Shown here: positions 1-6,079 of the stretch, piece by piece | How the letters are laid out: each line of letters starts with the position of its first letter | Numbering within the stretch: position 1 is the first letter of the stretch | Origin: an uncultured Porphyromonadaceae bacterium | GTDB lineage: Bacteria > Bacteroidota > Bacteroidia > Bacteroidales > Muribaculaceae | DNA: 6,408 nucleotides | Direction of reading: 5' to 3' | NCBI GenBank assembly: GCA_947178655.1 | Contig: CAMWZB010000063.1 | Span: forward strand, 1 to 6,408 | Notes under the pieces: model-generated | Seen by the model: only the letters and a program-made list of their open reading frames with translations | Told to the model about the DNA's origin: nothing | Databases searched by the model: none | Made by a program: the position numbers and the translations under genes

Positions 1-105
1 GTAGAGAAAGTCGGTGCACATGGCCACCGAGTCGCGCCGGGTGGCGGCAGTGGCCGAAGAGCTGACGACGAGAGCCGTCAGAATGGAGGCGAATATCTTT
101 TTCAT
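1..105 (-). CDS. Secreted protein, N-terminal fragment (signal peptide only)
   Basis: Only the first 35 codons lie in the window; the gene continues past base 1. The start ATG (103-105) overlaps the cutC stop as ATGA (105-102), so the two genes are probably translationally coupled. The N-terminus is a clear Sec signal peptide: two lysines after Met, a hydrophobic stretch of about 14 residues rich in I, L, A and V, then a Ser/Ala-rich end with an A-T-A motif at residues 18-20, giving likely cleavage after residue 20 or 21. The visible mature part reads TRRDSVAMCTDFLY. A short DSxA...FLY opening resembles, from memory, secreted Bacteroidales proteins that later carry a transglutaminase core, but 14 residues are far too few to assign a family. 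The product is exported, to the periplasm or beyond; its function is unknown here. Confidence 0.8.
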   Translation of the reverse strand, partial: MKKIFASILTALVVSSSATAATRRDSVAMCTDFLY

Positions 106-806
106 GGTATTGGATAGATTCGGGTTATTGATGAGGCGATGGCCCGGACGGTCACGGCGTCGCTGCTGACGGCACTCTTGCGGCGGCATGACGAATGAAG
201 CTCTGCAGCGCCCGTGTAGCGGGCTATGTCGGCGGCATTGTCAGGCGTCACTCCGGCTCCCGGCATGATGACGATGCGTCCTGCCGCCAGCTCCACGAGC
301 TGCCGCAGCAGCATGCGACCCTCTTGTGCGGTCGAGGCCTGGCCGGAGGTCAGCAAGCGGTCGCACCCTATCTCTATCAGCTCTTCGAGAGCGTCGAGCG
401 GTTTCCGTACGTGGTCGAAGGCACGGTGGAACGTCACCGACAGACCGCAGTCACGGGCGAACTCCGTCAGCTGCCTGACGCGGCGGATGTCGATGTCCCC
501 CTCGGGGGTGAGCGCACCGATTACAACTCCGTCGGCTCCTATGCGAGCCGCTTCGGCGATGTCGCGGCACACAACCTGAGCGGCCGCATCCGACAGTATG
601 AATCCCGGTCGCTCGTCGGGACGCATCAGCACATTCATCAGTACGCCGCCGTCGGCAGTTATGCGGCGCGCTTCGGCCATCAGCCCCATTGACGGTGTCA
701 GCCCGTCGGCCGACAGAGCTGAGCACAGTTCGATGCGGTGCGCGCCGCCTTCGACGGCTGCCTGCACACTCTCGATATCAGCGGCACAAACTTCGAGCAG
801 AGCCAT
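102..806 (-). CDS. cutC: CutC family protein (copper homeostasis protein CutC)
   Basis: This 234-residue protein is close to the usual CutC length (E. coli about 248) and is a cytoplasmic TIM barrel with no signal peptide. Family motifs occur in order: LEVCA (4-8), GGAHRIELC (20-28), DGLTPS (35-40; GGLTPS is commoner), LMRP (60-63), DGVVIGAL (92-99), TFHRAFD (125-131), LLTSGQ (151-156), PGAGV (182-186) and ELHSS (202-206). CutC was named for copper tolerance in E. coli. That phenotype was later attributed to the MicL sRNA encoded within the cutC 3' region, so the protein's biochemical role is unsettled, although homologues bind copper. The start at 804-806 gives the canonical LEVCA N-terminus. 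A Bacteroidetes promoter lies directly upstream, and the gene overlaps the next (secreted) gene by ATGA. The family call is firm; the cellular role is not. Confidence 0.95.
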   Translation of the reverse strand: MALLEVCAADIESVQAAVEGGAHRIELCSALSADGLTPSMGLMAEARRITADGGVLMNVLMRPDERPGFILSDAAAQVVCRDIAEAARIGADGVVIGALTPEGDIDIRRVRQLTEFARDCGLSVTFHRAFDHVRKPLDALEELIEIGCDRLLTSGQASTAQEGRMLLRQLVELAAGRIVIMPGAGVTPDNAADIARYTGAAELHSSCRRKSAVSSDAVTVRAIASSITRIYPIP

Positions 807-807
807 A

Positions 808-835
808 GCGGAGTATTTTTAAGGTTATACTCCGC
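808..835 (-). repeat. Perfect 9-bp inverted repeat at the cutC start
   Basis: GCGGAGTAT (808-816) and ATACTCCGC (827-835) are exact reverse complements separated by 10 nt. The repeat touches the end of the -7 box, spans the predicted transcription start and ends one base before the cutC ATG. It could be an operator for a dimeric regulator. If transcription begins upstream, as in read-through from the preceding gene, it would form an RNA hairpin hiding the translation start. No T-run follows on either strand, so it is not a standard intrinsic terminator. The repeat is seen directly; the function is inferred. Confidence 0.65.
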
Positions 836-865
836 AAAGATAGTGGTTTTTTATCGGACTGCAAA
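835..865 (-). promoter_or_regulatory. Bacteroidetes-type promoter for cutC
   Basis: On the minus strand, TTTG (865-862, the -33 element) is followed after exactly 19 nt by TATCTTTG (842-835). This is a perfect match to the Bacteroidetes -7 consensus TAnnTTTG. The -33 element lies inside the last codons of the upstream transglutaminase-like gene. Transcription should start about 5-8 nt downstream, near 828-831, giving a short leader of roughly 22-25 nt before the cutC ATG. It is the only full TTTG/TAnnTTTG pair I noticed by eye in the window, and it marks a transcription-unit boundary. The start site is inferred, not measured. Confidence 0.8.
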
Positions 866-2353
866 GGCCGTGGCGCTGTCAGTGCTCATCCCGGCCATCG
901 ACACGCCCACGGGACCGTGCGCCGTGGGGTCGCAGATATAGTAGCGGCGCCCTTTGAAGTTCACGTAGTCGCCCGTGGCGCCGTCGACGGCTACGGCCGT
1001 GGCAAGATGGCCCGGATAGTAGATGAGAGCCACCGGAAGGTCGAGTATGTCGCGGACGAGGCGTGCGAAGAGTATCGCGTGGTCCTCGCAGTCCGATAGC
1101 GGATAGTAGATGCTCTCGTCAGGGAAGAAGGCGCGGTCGCCGCCCCATATCTCGTCATCGTAGCCGTAAGGCAGCGAGTGCTGGCAGAAGTTCAGGATGA
1201 GGTTGAGCGCATCGAGGCGGCTCAGGCCTTCGGTCTGCGAGCGCAGCATCGGATAGAGCGTGGAGCGGGCTTCGTCGCACAGCGGCGTATTGGCGTAGTA
1301 TGCCCAGCGGCTCATGAAGTCAGATGTCAGGGCGGAGGAGGGATAGTCCGAGTAAAAATCCATCAGCGACTTATTGACACGCACGTCGGCTTTCGCCCCG
1401 GGGTATCTGTCCGAGGACATATGGCGGTAGTCAGAGTACACGGTGTCGAGCCGCGGCACAGTCACCTCCATGCTCAGCTGCGACGAGCCTCTGAACGGCA
1501 CATCGCAGACATTCGCCTTGAAGGCCGTCGTAGCGGAGTGATAGGGATAGTACTTGGCGCCGTTCATGATGAAGTACACGTGATTGAATATCGTGTTGTC
1601 GCAGCGGTACATGAAGTCCATCGCCGTGTCGGTCTGACACAGCAGGATGTCGTAGCCGCTCTGCACCATGACATATGCCGTGAAGAGGGTCTGCATCGGC
1701 CGGTCCGACGGGAACTTGGCCTCGGCCAGTCGGTCGACCATGCGCATATAGGCCCAGTCGCACAGATTACGGTCCTCCCGGAGGCGGAGGCAGTCGACCA
1801 CGACGTTGTTATAGTCGCGGCTGCTCAGGCGCTCCCACACGTCGGCTATGGCGCCGTGGGAGTATCCTGCGAGCCGGAGCGACGGGAAATCCCTGACGGA
1901 CAACTGCGTGCCGTAGTAGTCGAAGTCGATGTGCGGCGGTTCGGGCGGCCTTGTCTCCTCGATGGGCGTGATGTGGTCGATGGGGACAGTCACTTCCTCG
2001 ACGGGTTCGACGGGTTCGGGCTGAGGAGCCGGGGGCGGAATGACTATTTCTTCCTCGATGACTATCTCACGGTCGATGACCGGCTCGGGCCGCGGTTTCT
2101 CATATTCCTCGATGGGCAGCGGAGGCACCGTGTCGACCGGCTCCGGGACAGGTTCTTCGCCGTAGTACAGCACCCATGCCCGGCGGAGTGCGTCGGCATA
2201 GTCTTTGTTGGCTTTGTCGCGGAAGGAGTTGTACTTCTCTGCCGAGCGGCGGTAGAAGTCCTCGTAGCTTTGCTGCGGCGACTTCTTCTGAGCCGCGGCG
2301 GTGACGCAGACTGCCGCTGTCAGCAGCGCCGTGATGATGCGGTAGGCTTTCAT
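851..2353 (-). CDS. Secreted transglutaminase-like (papain-fold) protein with Pro/Glu-rich linker
   Basis: The 500-residue product starts with a Sec signal peptide (about residues 1-21, ending AAAQ). A short charged, probably helical segment (about 24-66) follows, then a strongly Pro/Glu-rich linker (about 67-141) and an alpha/beta region of unknown family (about 142-370). The C-terminal domain (about 375-490) looks transglutaminase-like: LSDCEDHA places a candidate nucleophile at C422, YYPGHLATAV gives H449 and YYICDPT gives D475, the Cys-His-Asp order and approximate spacing of that superfamily. Such domains are cysteine proteases, amidases or transglutaminases; the substrate is unknown. 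With no lipobox or transmembrane helix after the signal, it should be periplasmic, and the linker could reach through the periplasm in the manner of TonB-like Pro-rich segments (inference). Its ATG overlaps the preceding gene's stop as ATGA (2353-2350), implying coupled translation. It is the last gene of the operon. Confidence 0.85.
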   Translation of the reverse strand: MKAYRIITALLTAAVCVTAAAQKKSPQQSYEDFYRRSAEKYNSFRDKANKDYADALRRAWVLYYGEEPVPEPVDTVPPLPIEEYEKPRPEPVIDREIVIEEEIVIPPPAPQPEPVEPVEEVTVPIDHITPIEETRPPEPPHIDFDYYGTQLSVRDFPSLRLAGYSHGAIADVWERLSSRDYNNVVVDCLRLREDRNLCDWAYMRMVDRLAEAKFPSDRPMQTLFTAYVMVQSGYDILLCQTDTAMDFMYRCDNTIFNHVYFIMNGAKYYPYHSATTAFKANVCDVPFRGSSQLSMEVTVPRLDTVYSDYRHMSSDRYPGAKADVRVNKSLMDFYSDYPSSALTSDFMSRWAYYANTPLCDEARSTLYPMLRSQTEGLSRLDALNLILNFCQHSLPYGYDDEIWGGDRAFFPDESIYYPLSDCEDHAILFARLVRDILDLPVALIYYPGHLATAVAVDGATGDYVNFKGRRYYICDPTAHGPVGVSMAGMSTDSATAFAVR

Positions 2354-4251
2354 ATGGAAGTGTCGCTATGCTTTTCGGTGGCGATGAAGGGGAAGTCGTG
2401 GATGGTGTACGTGCCGAACTCGGGGTCGGGCTGCGGCTGCCAGGTGCGGACGAATATGAGCGGACGGTCGGGGTCGTTGTAGTTCACGGCGAGCATCAGG
2501 TAGCCGTGGTCGCTGTAGTTGTTGGAGTAATAGTCCTGCTCGATCTGTATGCCGTAGACCTCCTCGGTGGCCACGGGGCGCACTACCTGGGTCTGATTGA
2601 AGCGGATGTTGATGAATTCCTTGCTCTGTTCGCGCAGGTGCCTGATGTACTGCTCCTTGGTCTCTCGCTGGTAGACGATGCGCTTGTCGTTCTTGTAGTA
2701 GTTGTCCTCGCTGCGCTTCGATGTCTCGATGACGGTGCCGCGTATGATGATGGCGTCGTCATCGAAAATACGCGCTATGTAGTCCCAGTCCTGGAGGGCG
2801 AAGGCCGTCTTGTAGTTCTCCATGAACTGCACTATGCGCTGGCGGTTCTCCACAGGGAAGGTCGAGCGGCCGAGGATGTCGTCCTCTGATGCCTTGTCGA
2901 GGCCGAAGGCTATATTGTCGATGCGCTTCGAACTGTCGAACGTGAACACCATATTCTCCGTGAAATGTTTGCGCGAGCCGTGCGAGAAGCTGAACGTGAG
3001 CTGGATGCCGCGGACGACCACGCCTCCGTCGAAAGGCGTGAAGCGCAGTTCGGGCGTGCCGGTGAGCTTGCTGTTGCCGTACTTCACCAGGCGGCGGTAC
3101 TTGGAGTAGCCCACGTCGGTGAACATATGCCGGGGCACCTTGTAGGTGCGCGACAGAATACTCGTCAGCACCGTGTCCATCATCGACTTGTATATATCGG
3201 TGGACGAACCCGTCATCGGTTCGGGGCGCCGGTAGTTGTCCTCGTCGATGTCGCTGAAGGCCGACTTGCGCGGCGCTTCGGCCGCCACGGGCGTGGCGGC
3301 GGCAATCTCCTCGGCCTTGTGCCCGGACGCTATGGCCGTGGCCGGTATTGAGGCGGCTATGGCCTGTGGCTCGGGGCGTACGGTCTTGAATGCGCGCGGT
3401 ATGACCGATTCGCCGCCCACGGCCATCACACCGGCCACTTCGGCGTCGATGCGGCTCTGTCCTTTGTACTGATACTCGATGGAGATGTTGTACTGCTCGT
3501 GCGACGTATTGGGCGAGAACTCCATGCGGTCATATCCGTCGACGGCCGTGCAGAGGTTGCTCCACACGCCTCCGTCGCTGTAAGTGTAGTCGATGGAGCT
3601 GACGGGCGCGCCGCGGTAGGTGAAGTAGATGTCCACCTCATCCCCCTCTCGGCGTGCCACTACAGCTTTTACTTCGCTCAGGATGTCTTCGATGCGCTCG
3701 GGCAGCCACGTCATCAGCGTGTGACCGTCGTATTCCTCCTGTCCGGCCAGCCGCATCGACTTGGTGAGCATGAAAGCCCAGTAGTAGCTGCGGAGAGCCA
3801 CGTCGATCTTGCCTTTGGAGAGCGCGCGTTCGCCGCTGTCGATATAGCCCTCAATCTTGCGGCGGCGTCCTTCATAGATTTTGTTGAGATCGCTTTTGGC
3901 TATCCACCGGCCCACATGGCACTCGGGTTCCGTCTCGAACACTACCATCTGGGTTTCCTCCAGCGTGGCTTCGGAGACAATCTCCACCGTGGCGGCGAAG
4001 GTGGTGTTGTCGCTCACCACCTTTCCGTTCTGCTCCACGCGGATGTTCCTGATGCCTGTGTCGACCTTCACGTTCGCCTTAATCTGCGACAGGAGCATGG
4101 CCATGGCGTCGCGGTTGGCCTCGGCCATGGTGGCGCCTTTGGCTTCGCCGTAGAAGTACTTTCCGCTTGATATTACTTCCGACCACGACTGTGCCCGGGC
4201 GGCTGCCGCGCAGACGAGCAGGAGAATGATGGCTGTCAGATACGTGCGCAT
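2350..4251 (-). CDS. Secreted protein with LPP20-like N-terminus and NTF2/SnoaL-like C-terminus
   Basis: This 633-residue protein has a Sec signal peptide (about 1-21, hydrophobic TAIILLLVCAAAARA, cleavage before or after Q21). Residues about 28-125 follow an LPP20-like pattern: GKYFYGEA, then AEANRDAMAMLLSQIKANV, a helix with regularly spaced Ala residues, then beta strands. A middle region (about 140-285) is helix then strand. Next come an Ala/Pro-rich low-complexity linker (about 290-330) and a segment (about 352-460) of unknown family. Residues about 467-605 look like an NTF2/SnoaL-like cone: RIVQFMENYKTAFALQDWDY, then IFDDDAIII, then strands ending GYLMLAVNY and LIFVRTWQP. No catalytic residues can be assigned, so binding or scaffolding is as likely as catalysis. 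The gene lies 21 bp after the LPP20-like lipoprotein and overlaps the transglutaminase-like gene by ATGA. The upstream bases are A-rich with no Shine-Dalgarno. The reading frame is secure; the domain calls are made by eye. Confidence 0.8.
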   Translation of the reverse strand: MRTYLTAIILLLVCAAAARAQSWSEVISSGKYFYGEAKGATMAEANRDAMAMLLSQIKANVKVDTGIRNIRVEQNGKVVSDNTTFAATVEIVSEATLEETQMVVFETEPECHVGRWIAKSDLNKIYEGRRRKIEGYIDSGERALSKGKIDVALRSYYWAFMLTKSMRLAGQEEYDGHTLMTWLPERIEDILSEVKAVVARREGDEVDIYFTYRGAPVSSIDYTYSDGGVWSNLCTAVDGYDRMEFSPNTSHEQYNISIEYQYKGQSRIDAEVAGVMAVGGESVIPRAFKTVRPEPQAIAASIPATAIASGHKAEEIAAATPVAAEAPRKSAFSDIDEDNYRRPEPMTGSSTDIYKSMMDTVLTSILSRTYKVPRHMFTDVGYSKYRRLVKYGNSKLTGTPELRFTPFDGGVVVRGIQLTFSFSHGSRKHFTENMVFTFDSSKRIDNIAFGLDKASEDDILGRSTFPVENRQRIVQFMENYKTAFALQDWDYIARIFDDDAIIIRGTVIETSKRSEDNYYKNDKRIVYQRETKEQYIRHLREQSKEFINIRFNQTQVVRPVATEEVYGIQIEQDYYSNNYSDHGYLMLAVNYNDPDRPLIFVRTWQPQPDPEFGTYTIHDFPFIATEKHSDTSI

Positions 4252-4272
4252 CGTTGTTGGTTTATGATGTGT

Positions 4273-4911
4273 TTAGTTGGCGGTGCCGTTTATGCGCTGC
4301 AGATATTTGGTCATCTGTTCGAAGAACGAGTCATGGCGTACCTGCATCTTCTCGCGGTCTTCGTCGGGTATCATCTGCTTGACGCGTGCCATATAGGCGT
4401 TGGTGAGTTCTTCGGCCAGTGCGTTGACGGTTCCCATATATTCGAGGCAGACGAATACGTGGTACTGGTTGTCTTTGCGCTTGTATGTCTCGGTCTTGAT
4501 GACTACGAGCCCCGGGATGGTCTGTTCGGCTATCTGCTGTGCGAAGGCATCCGACGAGAGGGCCTGGTCAGACACTTCGTTGCCTTTCTTGCCGTCGCTG
4601 CTGTAAGCATTAGCGGCGTCATTGCTCTGCTTGGATGCTGTGGATACGAGCGAACTGAGCTGACGGGCAAATTCGGCGCGTGCCTGGCCTTCGGCATAGG
4701 TCTTGGCGAATGACTGGTTGAAGTTCGTACCTTCGCCGAGGGCGCGAACGGCCGGTTTCTCTTCCTTGAGCTGCTGGCAGACGGTTTCGGCCTGAAGTTT
4801 CTCGCCCTTTATTTCGGCCGAAGCCATTTTCTTTGAGCCGCAGGCGCTTGTGCCCAGCATGATGAAGGCGGCTGCCATGACAGCCATTACTGATTTGATT
4901 GCTGATTTCAT
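4273..4911 (-). CDS. LPP20-family-like lipoprotein
   Basis: The 212-residue product has a short charged N-terminus, a hydrophobic stretch (about 8-20) and a lipobox-like TSAC with C24 as the lipidated residue. Thr at -3 is weaker than the usual Leu. The residues after Cys are G-S-K-K, basic rather than acidic, so the Bacteroidetes surface-export signal is absent and a periplasm-facing outer-membrane lipoprotein is more likely. Residues about 56-168 fit the LPP20 pattern: RALGEGTNFNQSFAKTYAEG and ARAEFARQLSSLV, a helical gap, then strands PGLVVIKTETYKRKDNQYHV and VFVCLEYMG. The family is named after a Helicobacter membrane lipoprotein and has no agreed biochemical activity. The C-terminal tail (about 170-205) is charged and helical. 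The gene sits 12 bp after the fimbrillin-like gene and 21 bp before another LPP20-like protein. Confidence 0.8.
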   Translation of the reverse strand: MKSAIKSVMAVMAAAFIMLGTSACGSKKMASAEIKGEKLQAETVCQQLKEEKPAVRALGEGTNFNQSFAKTYAEGQARAEFARQLSSLVSTASKQSNDAANAYSSDGKKGNEVSDQALSSDAFAQQIAEQTIPGLVVIKTETYKRKDNQYHVFVCLEYMGTVNALAEELTNAYMARVKQMIPDEDREKMQVRHDSFFEQMTKYLQRINGTAN

Positions 4912-4923
4912 AATGAGTAGATT

Positions 4924-6072
4924 TTATTTGTATTCGAGGGTGTATGAATTGATGGTGACGTAGACGTCGAAGTGCGTTTCTTCGAGATATATCTCCGAGA
5001 TTGATGTGGAGGAGATATTGAAATCGAATGTGTATGTACCGGATGATATTCTTGATGATACGTTGTATCTTGTGGTATACCCGTATTTATCCTTTACTAC
5101 GAAATGGAACGGATAGGGGTATGTGCTTGTATAGGAAAGAGACGAGCCGCTGTATGGTTTCCATGTGAAAGAACCGTAGAATCGGAATCCTGCCGAATTT
5201 TCATAGTCACCGGTCAGCACGGTCTTGGGAAAGCTGTTGTATACATTGACCTGAGAGAGTGAACCCGTGATGCTTGCCGGGCGGCAGTTCCATGTCGGAG
5301 TATTTTCTTCGATTGCAGGGGCATCGATGACCACACTCTGGCCGGGCTGTAGCCTCTTGCTTGCTTCTGCGGTATGCGTATATACGAAATTGCCATACTT
5401 GAAAGCAGGTATCGACTCGACGTACAGATACGGGGTGTACCACAGGCCGTCTTCGTCCTGTTCCATGGCTGTGAGCTCGCTGTCGGTGTTTTGCCATGAC
5501 TCGACCTTCTGAGTGGCTATGTCGAAGTACTGGATTCCGCGGCGCCATATCCACGAACCTTGCGCATCGCTACGCAGTCTGAGACGCCCTGAGATGGGCT
5601 GAAGTATACCGAACAGACTGAACTGCTCATCGTCGAGGTCGTAGGTGCCTGCGCAGGCATAGTTGGGTACTGTCGCGAGTGTGTTCACTGTGGTCGTTAC
5701 TCCTGCATAGGCTGCAGCAGAATAGCCGGGAGCGTAGTAGAGGCGACAGGTCTTGCCTGCCCCTGCTTCCGGCAGATTGGTCAGCGTTGCAGTCCACGTA
5801 GCGGTAGCAGTCGAGTAGGAGAGTGTGCCGAACTGTTCGGTCGACGTGGCGCTGTACATCAGCACGCAGGCTCCGTCGGACCACTCGTCGAAGCTGCTGC
5901 GCGAGCTGCCGAAGTCGTTGAGGCCGACGCTGAAATTCACGGGTATGGTGACGGCGGCTCCGCTGCCGGAAGCGCTTGTGTCCGTCATCGGCTCATCGCC
6001 GGAGCAAGCGCCTGCGAGCAGGCACATTGCGCCGATGATGGCTGTGTTGATATATTTGAACATTTGTCGCAT
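4924..6072 (-). CDS. Putative fimbrillin-like surface lipoprotein
   Basis: This 382-residue protein has a strong lipoprotein signal: hydrophobic INTAIIGAMCLLAG, lipobox LAGAC with C23, then S-G-D-E-P, an acidic stretch after Cys that matches the Bacteroidetes lipoprotein surface-export pattern. The rest is beta-rich and heavy in Ser, Thr, Tyr and aromatics. The N-terminal half (about 40-165) resembles the fimbrillin/Mfa-like fold: a short strand after the lipid anchor, then WTATLTNLP, then RLYYAPGY and FSLFGILQPISGRLRLR. Alternatives are another Bacteroidales adhesin or a glycan-binding lipoprotein. A second in-frame ATG (6061-6063, residue 4) is possible and barely changes the product. The stop of the BACON-like gene is only 7 bp upstream. 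GC is clearly lower near the 3' end (about 38% over 4921-5100 by hand count, against 63% over 5881-5940). The lipoprotein call is firm; the fimbrillin call is moderate. Confidence 0.7.
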   Translation of the reverse strand: MRQMFKYINTAIIGAMCLLAGACSGDEPMTDTSASGSGAAVTIPVNFSVGLNDFGSSRSSFDEWSDGACVLMYSATSTEQFGTLSYSTATATWTATLTNLPEAGAGKTCRLYYAPGYSAAAYAGVTTTVNTLATVPNYACAGTYDLDDEQFSLFGILQPISGRLRLRSDAQGSWIWRRGIQYFDIATQKVESWQNTDSELTAMEQDEDGLWYTPYLYVESIPAFKYGNFVYTHTAEASKRLQPGQSVVIDAPAIEENTPTWNCRPASITGSLSQVNVYNSFPKTVLTGDYENSAGFRFYGSFTWKPYSGSSLSYTSTYPYPFHFVVKDKYGYTTRYNVSSRISSGTYTFDFNISSTSISEIYLEETHFDVYVTINSYTLEYK

Positions 6073-6079
6073 GGTTGAT

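Noticed and set aside
195..692. Plus-strand open frame of 165 codons opposite cutC
   Set aside because: cutC on the other strand carries all the family motifs. This frame encodes nothing recognisable.
808..835. The inverted repeat as an intrinsic terminator for the upstream operon
   Set aside because: No run of T follows the stem on either strand, and the repeat abuts the cutC ATG. Operator or leader hairpin fits better.
2265..2272. TAGCTTTG on the plus strand, matching TAnnTTTG
   Set aside because: No TTTG lies about 19-20 nt upstream, and no plus-strand gene follows. It lies inside a minus-strand coding region and is likely a chance match.
1178..2482. Long plus-strand open frame (434 codons) opposite the transglutaminase-like gene
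   Set aside because: It lies antisense to a gene with a signal peptide and enzyme motifs. Its product is rich in V, H, R and G with no recognisable domain, as expected for a shadow frame in GC-rich DNA, and no promoter precedes it.
3135..3149. Small inverted repeat GCACCT-TGT-AGGTGC
   Set aside because: A 6-bp stem in the middle of a coding region; such matches are expected by chance in GC-rich DNA.
2368..4170. Several plus-strand open frames of 90-223 codons opposite the 633-residue gene
   Set aside because: They are antisense to a well-formed secreted protein, have low-complexity Val/Leu/His/Arg-rich products and lack plausible start contexts.
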